64,000 nt of DNA from Prochlorococcus sp. AG-402-L09 (GTDB taxonomy: Bacteria; Cyanobacteriota; Cyanobacteriia; PCC-6307; Cyanobiaceae): positions 1-64,000 of the forward strand of contig QCIK01000001.1 of NCBI GenBank assembly GCA_003216715.1, given 5' to 3'. The notes below the pieces were generated by a model. That model saw only the letters and a program-made list of their open reading frames with translations. It did not search any database and had not been told where the DNA came from. Of the stretch, positions 53,002-63,921 are shown piece after piece. A program made the translations under genes and the position numbers. Positions within the stretch are counted from its first letter, which is position 1, and every line of letters begins with the position of its first letter.

Positions 53002-53946
53002 TTAAGTTAATTCTCCACCACAACTAGAACCAGCTCCAGCAGTACAGCCGAAACAATGATTCCCTATAGAAATAGGATTATTCTTTAAAGAGAAAAGGGG
53101 AATTAATAGATCATCCAAATGCTTAATATCTCCATTTTTCCTTATTCCAAGTTGTTGGTTGAAATCACAATCATATAGAAAACCTTTCCAATCAACACTT
53201 AGGGTTGTTCTGCACATTACTGAGTTTAGGTTTCCTGGGTTATGATTATCTTTAAGTAATTTATTATATTCTTTTAGTTTTCCAATCATCTTTAAATATT
53301 TTTCATATCTATTAATTGGCATATTCGCTAACACAAATAAGTTCGAGAAGAAAATACCATATCTTTCTTTTAGTTCTCGTCTATAAGTATTTTCTAATTC
53401 TTTTTGGGATGGTGGAAGTTGTGGACCGCTAGGATTATAAACTAGATTCAAAAGAAGACCTTTATCTTTTATCCCGTAGCCATAAGAGTTAAGCTGTTGA
53501 AGAGCTAATATACTTTTTCCAAAAACACCTTTACCTCTTTGTTTATCTACATTCCCTTCGAGATAACAAGGGAGAGATGCTGTTATTTGTACTTTATTTG
53601 ATGCTAAGAAACTAGCTAAGTTTTCATAACCTGGCTCTGTAAGTATCGTTAAATTACATCTGTCCATTACTTCAACATTAAGACTACGTACTTCTTTTAC
53701 TAATTGTTTGAAGTTAGGATGTAGTTCAGGCGCTCCTCCAGTAATATCTAGAAGTTTAATATTATTAGCCTTTATAACTTTAGGTATAAGTTTTATAATA
53801 TCTTCGCTCATCATTTCTGTTCTACTTGGACTAGCATCAACGTGACAATGGCTGCAGGCTTGATTGCATTTATAACCTATATTTATTTGCAAAGTATCAA
53901 GACAGTCTCTTTTGATTTTTGGAAAGTTTGTTTTAGTTGTCTCCAT
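53002..53946 (-). CDS. arsS: Radical SAM protein of the ArsS (arsenosugar biosynthesis; DUF3641-containing) type
   Basis: NIGYKCNQACSHCHVDASPSRTEMM (CxxxCxxC), CRTTLSVDWKGFLYDCDFNQQLG, C-terminal HCFGCTAGAGSSCGGELT. Confidence 0.85.
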   Translation of the reverse strand: METTKTNFPKIKRDCLDTLQINIGYKCNQACSHCHVDASPSRTEMMSEDIIKLIPKVIKANNIKLLDITGGAPELHPNFKQLVKEVRSLNVEVMDRCNLTILTEPGYENLASFLASNKVQITASLPCYLEGNVDKQRGKGVFGKSILALQQLNSYGYGIKDKGLLLNLVYNPSGPQLPPSQKELENTYRRELKERYGIFFSNLFVLANMPINRYEKYLKMIGKLKEYNKLLKDNHNPGNLNSVMCRTTLSVDWKGFLYDCDFNQQLGIRKNGDIKHLDDLLIPLFSLKNNPISIGNHCFGCTAGAGSSCGGELT

Positions 53947-54037
53947 AAAACTCTATATATGATTAATAGCGTCTATGACATTATAGTTAAAATAATTATT
54001 TGCGTGAAGATATATTAAAAAAAATTTTATTAATAAT

Positions 54038-55237
54038 CTAAAAGTTACTAGCTAATTGTTTAAACCAATCTATATATTCTTGTGGACCATCATTAATAAC
54101 TATATTGAATTTTAAATCATCATCAGGATCGCTAATGCCTGTCATATCAGTTCCATTAACTTTTGGTCTTAACACCTGATCGTTGCAACTATTAACAAAT
54201 ATAACTTGATTCTCTTTATTGTAAGATTCTCCCAACTTTTGGATCAACGTTAAAAAACCTCTGTCACTTCCGCCTCTTAGCCAGGTATTAGTTTTATGAT
54301 CATTCACTGAAGTTACAGTATCACCTACACCTATTAGCAGTGGCATTTGATCACTAGGAATTTTATCTCGGCATAGATCTATTAATTTATTAATTGTCTT
54401 TGGGGCGTTTCTAACGTTGAAGTCTTTACCAAAAGGATGAACCCCTGTTTTATTTGATATGTATTTATTTAATAGTAATAAAAGACCTGCTTCTTTAATT
54501 GCACCATTGATTATAAACTGAATATCTGTTGTCCCGAATTCATTTTTAGTTGCATATTTCATTATTTCTTTGCCATCTTTTATTCCTAAATTTGGCATTA
54601 AATGTAGATAAAATGAGCTTTCTAAGCCAAAATTTATAGAATCTTTTAGTATATTATTCATTATTTTCTCCATAATCAATTGTAGATATTTTACTTTTTT
54701 AATGTCATTTTTTACATAACTGAAAATCTCATTAAAGTTTAAAGTGGGAGTAAAGCGTGTATCACATACGGCAACATCGATTAACTTACTTCTTAATTCA
54801 ATTGATAGATATGGTAAGAATTCTCTTAATTCATTCGTTAACATTGATCGCATCATATTTGGAACTTTTGCTAAGAAGTTAATCTCATTATCTTTGAGGC
54901 CTGGATGAGATAGATTCCTAAATCTATCTTGAAATTCCACACCACATGCAGCAAGACCAGGTAGGTATAAGCCTTTCTCTTTGGCTGTAGTTTTTGAATT
55001 AAGTGCATTTTCAACTAAGCGATTAACGCCTCTTCTTCCTTCATGCTCCCCGCAGGTTAGAACTGCAAATTTTTCTCTTAATTTTGAAACGTATTCCACA
55101 TATTCTTTGTTGAGCTTTCTTTTGAGTGGGTCTTGAACTAGTGGAATACATACGCCGTCAAGATCCTGAACTATTAGAAAATTTTGTTCATTTATTATTG
55201 TGTTAATAACTTCTTCTTTTGTCTTAAACATTTTCAT
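54038..55237 (-). CDS. stpA: Glucosylglycerol-phosphate phosphatase (StpA/GgpP)-like protein
   Basis: 399 aa; NFLIVQDLDGVCIPLVQDPLKRKLNKEYVEYVSKLREKFAVLTCGEHEGRRGVNRLVE, LYLPGLAACGVEFQDR, PLLIGVGDTVTSVNDHKTNTWLRGGSDRGFLTLIQKLG; strongly resembles Synechocystis StpA as recalled. Confidence 0.85.
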   Translation of the reverse strand: MKMFKTKEEVINTIINEQNFLIVQDLDGVCIPLVQDPLKRKLNKEYVEYVSKLREKFAVLTCGEHEGRRGVNRLVENALNSKTTAKEKGLYLPGLAACGVEFQDRFRNLSHPGLKDNEINFLAKVPNMMRSMLTNELREFLPYLSIELRSKLIDVAVCDTRFTPTLNFNEIFSYVKNDIKKVKYLQLIMEKIMNNILKDSINFGLESSFYLHLMPNLGIKDGKEIMKYATKNEFGTTDIQFIINGAIKEAGLLLLLNKYISNKTGVHPFGKDFNVRNAPKTINKLIDLCRDKIPSDQMPLLIGVGDTVTSVNDHKTNTWLRGGSDRGFLTLIQKLGESYNKENQVIFVNSCNDQVLRPKVNGTDMTGISDPDDDLKFNIVINDGPQEYIDWFKQLASNF

Positions 55238-55401
55238 AGAAGAAGCCTTTAAATATTAGCCTACTCTAGTTCAAAAAGATATACACTTTCTTGATAGTTC
55301 TTATTCTTAAATAAGCATATAGATATATATTCTGTATTATAAAAAATCCTTTTTAAAAGTTTGTTATTATTGTATATAATGCAATTGAATGCAAATAAAC
55401 A

Positions 55402-56937
55402 GTGTTTGAAAAGAATTTAAGTAATAGCTTTTTTACCAAGCCTTATTCCAGTGAGCAGATAGCTAAAAGAATTAGAGAGGTTTTGAATGGAAAAGTCGGA
55501 TTTTACAGTGTTGGCTTGTACCCTGCCTCTCTTGCCTATAACTGTGCGTTGCAAAATGAAGGATTAAACATTCTTTTGGCCCCCAGAGAAGGCAGAGAGT
55601 TGTTTGGAGCCTTTTCTGATATCGATCTTTCTGAAATGGATATCGATATTAGAAATAAAATTGAATCTATGGCGACTTCGAAAATTCATAAACCAGAAAG
55701 ATATAATACGCTTGAGGATTTACTAATTAACTGTGAATTAGTTGTTTTAAGTTCAAACAGTAAACATATTATAAACGACGTCAATTTAGCATTTAAACTT
55801 AGAAATAATCTTAATAGAAATAATGTTTTAATTGCTTGCTTGGTTGGATCATTCTGTCATGACTACAATTTGAATGAATCCTTCGTGTTATGCGAAAAAC
55901 TAAATAATCTAGCTTTCTTTTCTGGGTTTCATCGACACGGTGCACTTCGAAATCCATTAGATAGTTTTACTGCTAATTTTTGTCATCCAGATGCTATGAA
56001 TGCAATAGTAGGTGCAAAATTATTAAATAAACTTTCACCAAATATTCAAGTTTCTGCAGGTATACATAACATTGAAGGTCAATATATAAAAGCTGCTAAA
56101 AATATATCTTCAATTTTAGCTGGTTTCGGTCATGCTTTTCATAAAAATAATCCTGGATTACTACCAACTTTATTAACTCTATTATTGGATCAATGTCTAG
56201 ATCAGGCGGCTTACGTTTCCATGCGTAGATCAGATAGGGATGATTTATATACAAAACAACCTTTTCCTATTACTGAACTTGGATATAGTGTTCAACGTAT
56301 AGTTGCTTCATTTTTTAGAAATGGAGATTTTGTTCAAGTAAGAGATCATACTTTTAGTCAGTTAACAGCTATGGTCGCTGACGTGAGAGGTAGCATGATG
56401 TTACCTGTGAGTGGAAAGCCAACAAGGAATTTTCAAGCTGGGCAAGTCCTTGCTGAGATGATGATTGAGTATAAAAGATGTCCAAAAGGTGTAGATGAGT
56501 TTATAGAATGGTGCGAAAAAGCCGGTCTTAAACGTGGAGCTTTAGAAGGAATAAATTCTTTAAATTATTGGCCGTACATATTGAAAAAATATTCAATACC
56601 CTTGAATAATTCTTCAATGATAAATCTTTTATATATGTGTATAATGGGTCCTAATGTAATTAAGAAAGATATTTATAATGTTATGACAAGTAGTCGTGAA
56701 CTAGCTAATTATTGTCAAGAATCTGTTAATTCATTCCAGAGCAAGAAAATATCTAATTCGCTAAATAATTTTCATTTAAAAAATTCTATTGATTTTATAA
56801 CAAAGTCATTAATGGATGAAGATCGATTATTTTTTGAATTAAATGAGATTGACTATGATAATTCACTAGAATCAGAAGATAAGCCAATTTATAATCAAGT
56901 TATTGATTTTATAGAAACTTCTATATTAGAATCATAA
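55402..56937 (+). CDS. 511-aa protein, possibly glycerol-3-phosphate/6-phosphogluconate dehydrogenase-like, GTG start; function unknown
   Basis: N-terminal Rossmann-like order (KVGFYSVGLYPASLAYNCALQNEGLNILLAPR ... CELVVLSSNSKHI) with a helical C-terminal half; assignment tentative. Confidence 0.55.
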   Translation: MFEKNLSNSFFTKPYSSEQIAKRIREVLNGKVGFYSVGLYPASLAYNCALQNEGLNILLAPREGRELFGAFSDIDLSEMDIDIRNKIESMATSKIHKPERYNTLEDLLINCELVVLSSNSKHIINDVNLAFKLRNNLNRNNVLIACLVGSFCHDYNLNESFVLCEKLNNLAFFSGFHRHGALRNPLDSFTANFCHPDAMNAIVGAKLLNKLSPNIQVSAGIHNIEGQYIKAAKNISSILAGFGHAFHKNNPGLLPTLLTLLLDQCLDQAAYVSMRRSDRDDLYTKQPFPITELGYSVQRIVASFFRNGDFVQVRDHTFSQLTAMVADVRGSMMLPVSGKPTRNFQAGQVLAEMMIEYKRCPKGVDEFIEWCEKAGLKRGALEGINSLNYWPYILKKYSIPLNNSSMINLLYMCIMGPNVIKKDIYNVMTSSRELANYCQESVNSFQSKKISNSLNNFHLKNSIDFITKSLMDEDRLFFELNEIDYDNSLESEDKPIYNQVIDFIETSILES

Positions 56938-56953
56938 ATATAAAATAAATCCT

Positions 56954-58117
56954 ATGGATTATGAGAAAATATATTCTATTGTAAACAAATTTTTTTATAA
57001 TAGTAAAGTTTTAAAGATTGATTTAATAGATTCTGGTCTTATTAATAAGACCTATATTATTGAACATTTAAGTGATGGTAGAAAGTCTAAATTTATTTTA
57101 CAGTGTCTTAGTAATATATTTGAATCCCATGAGATAGTTATTAATAATCATAAATTAATAACAGATCATATTAAAAGAAAAATAAATAAAAATTGTCTCA
57201 AATTTGATTATCATAGATGGGAGGTTCCAAGCTTAATTAGGTGTAATTCTAATAATCTTTTTGTTTTCTCTCTTGATTCAGAATTTTGGCGAGCTATGGA
57301 ATATATAAATGATAGTTTTAGCTTTGATATCTTAGAAGATGAATTCATGGCTTATCAAACTGGAGTTGGTCTTGCTAAGTTTCATTTAAGTTGCTCTGAT
57401 TTAGATACTAAAAAATTAAAAAAAAGTATTAAATATTTTCATAATACTAAGCACTATATCGACGAATTTATCTTAAATTGTAAAGATTATAACTTTATGA
57501 AATTAGAAAATAAAGTAAAAAAAAGGGTTCAAAATCTAATTTTTAGTTTGTCTAATCATATTGAATATGTGAAATTCATATTAGGCTTATTAAATAAAAA
57601 ATCTATAGAACATAGCGTTATACATGGTGATCCTAAGCTAAGTAATTTTCTTTTTGATATTAAAAATAAATATGTTGTTTCTTTGATAGATCTAGATACG
57701 GTTTCTTCAGGTCCTCTACTTACTGATTTGGCCGATTGTATTCGTTCGATTTGTAATATTGAAGGTGAGGAGCCAGATAATATAGAGAATGTTTATTTTG
57801 ATATTAATTGCTGTAAGTATTTTCTCAATGGCTATTTTTCAATAGAAAATAAAAATAGTAATTACTATTTTGAACTTCTTCTCGAATTTATTTATTTGAT
57901 AATAGTTGAATTAACTATTAGATTTCTGAATGACTTTTTACAATCAAATAGGTACTTCAAAATCAAATATCAAACTCATAATCTATATAGAGCAGAGGTT
58001 CAATACCGTTTACTCTCTAGTTATGTTACCCAAATTGCTACGTTGTCAAATTCACTTCATGAAATTGGGATTTCTTCAAATTCAACTTTTGTCTCAGATG
58101 TACAAAAAATTGTTTAG
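56954..58117 (+). CDS. APH-fold phosphotransferase, N-acetylhexosamine-1-kinase (NahK)-like
   Basis: DSGLINKTYIIEHLSDGRKSKFILQCLSNIFESHE, IHGDPKLSNFLFD, VVSLIDLDTVSSGPLLTDLADCIRSICN. Confidence 0.75.
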   Translation: MDYEKIYSIVNKFFYNSKVLKIDLIDSGLINKTYIIEHLSDGRKSKFILQCLSNIFESHEIVINNHKLITDHIKRKINKNCLKFDYHRWEVPSLIRCNSNNLFVFSLDSEFWRAMEYINDSFSFDILEDEFMAYQTGVGLAKFHLSCSDLDTKKLKKSIKYFHNTKHYIDEFILNCKDYNFMKLENKVKKRVQNLIFSLSNHIEYVKFILGLLNKKSIEHSVIHGDPKLSNFLFDIKNKYVVSLIDLDTVSSGPLLTDLADCIRSICNIEGEEPDNIENVYFDINCCKYFLNGYFSIENKNSNYYFELLLEFIYLIIVELTIRFLNDFLQSNRYFKIKYQTHNLYRAEVQYRLLSSYVTQIATLSNSLHEIGISSNSTFVSDVQKIV

Positions 58118-58172
58118 GGTTTTCATATTCCCCAACTTGTCACTAGAGTGAAATTGATATTTATTTTTTCTT

Positions 58173-60247
<2,075 letters not shown>

Positions 60248-60258
60248 TATAATTTTCC

Positions 60259-60266
60259 AAGGAGGT
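60259..60266 (+). promoter_or_regulatory. Strong Shine-Dalgarno for metA
   Basis: AAGGAGGT, 8 nt upstream of the ATG at 60275. Confidence 0.8.
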
Positions 60267-60274
60267 ATATAGAT

Positions 60275-61168
60275 ATGGCTTTAATACTTCCTCGTAGTTA
60301 TCATAAAATTTCATCAATTGAAAAAAATCATATCTCATGGATTGAGCCTGAATTAGCAGAAAGACAGGATATTAGACCTCTTAGGATTGGGATATTAAAT
60401 ATTATGCCTTTGGGAAAACAATATGAATTTAATTTATTGCACCCGTTAGGACTTTCTCCTCTACAAATAGAACCTATATGGATAAGATTAAAATCCCATT
60501 CATATAGAACTTGGGATCTAGAACATCTAAAAAATTTATACGTTCATTGGGAGGAGGCAATGTCTCCAACTCCTCTTGATGGGTTGATCATTACCGGGGC
60601 GCCTGTGGAGCATCTCCCATTTGAAGAAGTTAATTACTGGAAAGAATTAGTAACTCTCATTGAAGAAGCAAAATTAAAATGTGCAAGTACCCTAGGATTA
60701 TGTTGGGCTGGTTTTGCAATGGCATATATGGCTGGCGTTGAGAAAAATAATTTCAATAAAAAGCTTTTTGGTGTATATCCAATGAGGAGTCTTGTTCCCG
60801 GTCATTCTTTAATGGGAACACAAGATGATGAGTTCCTCTGCCCCCAAAGTCGGCATGCTGGTTTACCTGATTTTGAAATGGAAAAAGCTGAAAAGAAAGG
60901 CAAGCTAAGATTATTGGCTCATGGGGAAAAAGTCGGTTATACAATTTTTGAAACTCCAGACCAAAGGCAATTAATGCACTTAGGACATCCAGAATATAAT
61001 GTTGATCGATTGAAATCAGAGATGGAAAGAGACAAGAAAAGAGGCGACGTACCTCCTCCTGAGAATTTTGATTTAACCAAATCAAATACTTCTTGGAGAT
61101 CACATAGAAACTTATTATTTCAGCAATGGTTGTGGTTCTGTTATCAACGTGTGAGCCTAAGTATTTAA
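60275..61168 (+). CDS. metA: Homoserine O-acyltransferase (MetA family; likely acetyl-CoA-using)
   Basis: LIITGAPVEHLPFEEVNYWKEL, STLGLCWAGFAMAY (catalytic Cys), RLLAHGEKVGYTIFETPD, LGHPEYNVDRL. Confidence 0.93.
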   Translation: MALILPRSYHKISSIEKNHISWIEPELAERQDIRPLRIGILNIMPLGKQYEFNLLHPLGLSPLQIEPIWIRLKSHSYRTWDLEHLKNLYVHWEEAMSPTPLDGLIITGAPVEHLPFEEVNYWKELVTLIEEAKLKCASTLGLCWAGFAMAYMAGVEKNNFNKKLFGVYPMRSLVPGHSLMGTQDDEFLCPQSRHAGLPDFEMEKAEKKGKLRLLAHGEKVGYTIFETPDQRQLMHLGHPEYNVDRLKSEMERDKKRGDVPPPENFDLTKSNTSWRSHRNLLFQQWLWFCYQRVSLSI

Positions 61169-61218
61169 CTTTCGTAGATTTATTGCGATTTAGATTTCCA
61201 GCCATAAAATAAATTTAA

Positions 61219-62472
61219 TTATTTTAAAGGTGGCATTACATTGTGTGGGTCATAAATAGCTTTGATTTCTTTTAATTTTGGAAGCCAATTGTTGAATGCT
61301 GAGGATAATTCTTTTTCATGCCATTCTATATGTGGGTGTATTTGAGCAAGATGCACACCAGGACATATAAATTCTAGATTATTCCAACACTCCTTCATCC
61401 ATTCAAGGGATCTTTTTCTCTTGCTTTGATCGTAGGCTTGCCAAGCCCCATTAATCCAAGGTTTCCATACCGCATCTCTATGAATAAAAGAAGTATCAAG
61501 ATCATTTAAATGTGTTAAACCTCCTAATTGTTGAGAAGCTATATAACAATTGTTGTTAGGTCTTTTATTGATTAAATCTTTAAGGATTTTTAATACTTGT
61601 GGATTACTCTCTTGCCATGAAGGGCCAAGTAAACCAAGAACTTCGGAATGGTATGAATTATTATTTTTATTATTTCCTAAGCTTAGATTTGGTAAAGAGT
61701 TCATATCGTTAAATTTATTAATGATTCGATTACGAGAGAAAGGCAATCTTTCTAATAAATTAATCAAGACGGACTCATCACTAGCATCTTTTACTTCACC
61801 AATTGCATGAGCAAAAATATCTTCTCCATATATCCATTGAAAGCTAAGTGAGTTAGGCCAATTTTCTGCTTGATTAATACACTCAGATAGCTGAGAAAAT
61901 GTAAGATTCGCTGTCCAACTTAATAGTGGCCTTAATGGCTGAGTCTTTAGTTTTACTTTTGTGATTATGCCAAGAAATATAGCTGCACCGCAAAGGGCTT
62001 TCCATTCAGAAGTTGATTCTTCTTTTGTATTTGGTCGTAATAAATGAAATTCTTTTCCATTCCCCCAAAAACCTTTAATTTCAATGATTTGATCAATTGC
62101 TAAACCTCTGCTTCTACTAAGTGGACTTATTCCACCGGTCAAGATATATCCCATTCCTGTCCTCCCAGATAAACCAATTGGAAAACTTCTTTGATGCTTC
62201 TTTAAAAAAGACGATAACTCTCCCATCGTTACACCAGCTTCAATTTCTACATGCTTTTTGTCTAAATTGAAAAATATGTTTTGGTAGTTTTTTCTTAGGT
62301 TTAAAATCAAATGTTTATCTGCGGCGGCTCTACTTGTAGTTCCTCCACTAGATACTAAAAATGGTTTAGAAGTTAGTTGGGTTAATTTTAGTGATTGGAA
62401 TAATTCTGTGTTGACAGTTTCAAAAACCCCAAGGACATCACTATCATTGGAATTTTGATTTATTAGCGACAT
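61219..62472 (-). CDS. FAD-binding (FAD_binding_4/GlcD-like) oxidoreductase
   Basis: HVEIEAGVTMGELSSFLKKHQRSFPIGLSGRTGMGYILTGGISPLSRSRGLAIDQIIEIKGF. Confidence 0.82.
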   Translation of the reverse strand: MSLINQNSNDSDVLGVFETVNTELFQSLKLTQLTSKPFLVSSGGTTSRAAADKHLILNLRKNYQNIFFNLDKKHVEIEAGVTMGELSSFLKKHQRSFPIGLSGRTGMGYILTGGISPLSRSRGLAIDQIIEIKGFWGNGKEFHLLRPNTKEESTSEWKALCGAAIFLGIITKVKLKTQPLRPLLSWTANLTFSQLSECINQAENWPNSLSFQWIYGEDIFAHAIGEVKDASDESVLINLLERLPFSRNRIINKFNDMNSLPNLSLGNNKNNNSYHSEVLGLLGPSWQESNPQVLKILKDLINKRPNNNCYIASQQLGGLTHLNDLDTSFIHRDAVWKPWINGAWQAYDQSKRKRSLEWMKECWNNLEFICPGVHLAQIHPHIEWHEKELSSAFNNWLPKLKEIKAIYDPHNVMPPLK

Positions 62473-62572
62473 TGAATTTTTAATAATCTGCTCCTTTTTC
62501 TATAATGAATTTCTTAAGTTGATATTTTATAAAACAATATTCAATTAAAGTGTATTAGCGGCTAAAAGTGTT

Positions 62573-63586
62573 TTGATTTCCTCTGCATCAATCAATTACC
62601 AATATCCATCTAATATTGGAATTGTTTTATGCGGACACGGGAGTAGAGATCCTAAAGCAGTAGAGGAGTTTATTAATGTAGTCAATAAAATAAAATCTAG
62701 AATACCCAATATTCCAGTTACATTCGGATTCCTAGAATTTAACCGACCAATAATCACTGAGGCCTTAGATCAACTTAAAAATAAGGGGGTAGAGAGAGTA
62801 ATTGCATTACCCGCTATGTTGTTTGCTGCGGGGCATACTAAAAATGACATCCCTGCGGTTTTAAATAAATACTCTGCTGAAAATGGAATTCCGATTCAAT
62901 ACGGAAGGGAGCTTGGCCTAAATTCTTTAATGATTGGTGCCGCAGGTGCAAGAATTAAAGAAATAATTGATAGTAATCCAATATTTCCTATTTCTGAAAC
63001 ATTACTTGTTGTGGCAGGCAGGGGATCGTCAGATCCAGATGCTAATTCAAATGTTTGTAAGATTACAAGGATGCTTGTTGAGGGTTTTGGTTTTGGATGG
63101 GGAGAAACTGTTTTTTCAGGTGTAACATTCCCTCTCGTTGATCCTGGCCTGAGAAATGCTCTTAAATTAGGTTTTAAAAGAGTAATTCTCTTACCTTATT
63201 TCCTTTTCTCTGGAGTTTTGGTAAGTCGTGTTAGAGATCATTCGTTGAGAGTTGCAAATGATAATTCTGATGTGAAATTTTTAAACGCAGGTTACTTATC
63301 AGACCAAGATTTAGTTATTGATACTTTTATGGAAAGAATTCAAGAAGTTTTTAATGGAGAGAATTTTATGAATTGTGCTTTATGTAAATATCGCTCTAAT
63401 TTATTAGGTTTTGAAAGTGAGGTAGGACATGAACAGATCAGTCACCATCATCATGTTGAAGGTTGTCTAGATATTTGCGTAGAGAATAAAGCTCATGAAC
63501 ACTCTCATGAACATTTTCCATATCCACATGCTGAGCATCCTTTAGGACCTGTCACGCTTCTCTCTTTAAATAAAAGCCAAATATAA
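62573..63586 (+). CDS. cbiX: CbiX/sirohydrochlorin-chelatase-like protein (tandem domains) with His-rich C-terminus, TTG start
   Basis: GIVLCGHGSRDPKAVEEFINVVNKI, LPAMLFAAGHTKNDIPAVL, LVVAGRGSSDPDANSNVCKI; C-terminal HHHHVEG...HEHSHEHFPYPHAEH. Confidence 0.85.
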   Translation: MISSASINYQYPSNIGIVLCGHGSRDPKAVEEFINVVNKIKSRIPNIPVTFGFLEFNRPIITEALDQLKNKGVERVIALPAMLFAAGHTKNDIPAVLNKYSAENGIPIQYGRELGLNSLMIGAAGARIKEIIDSNPIFPISETLLVVAGRGSSDPDANSNVCKITRMLVEGFGFGWGETVFSGVTFPLVDPGLRNALKLGFKRVILLPYFLFSGVLVSRVRDHSLRVANDNSDVKFLNAGYLSDQDLVIDTFMERIQEVFNGENFMNCALCKYRSNLLGFESEVGHEQISHHHHVEGCLDICVENKAHEHSHEHFPYPHAEHPLGPVTLLSLNKSQI

Positions 63587-63921
63587 AAAAAATAGCTTTA
63601 AATTAAAGAATCATTTGTCTCTTTCTTGCATGCGTCGCAATGGACTCGTTATTTATACATTTTTTTAATGTTTAGTTTCGGGTGTTTTCCCCAGGTGATT
63701 TCCACAGCTAGTGAAGAGTTTTCCACTATAAAGAACTAAAAACCTAGTTCTTATGAAGGGCTTGTGGGATTCAATAGATTTTTTAATAGTAATTTACACT
63801 TATACACTTTAGAAGATTAAGCTTGTTTTGTTCGAGACGATTTCTTGAGATGTGCTGGTACAAAATGAGTCTAGTTTTGTCTCGGATTTTTGGTATAGCT
63901 TTTCTTTATCTTTGACGTTTA

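Noticed and set aside
60753-61205. 150-aa minus-strand ORF overlapping metA
   Set aside because: Antisense to a well-supported enzyme; low-complexity translation with no recognisable domain.
61206-61225. AAAATAA-N6-TTATTTT inverted repeat between metA and the FAD oxidoreductase
   Set aside because: Pure A/T stem, weak thermodynamically; not enough support to call a terminator.
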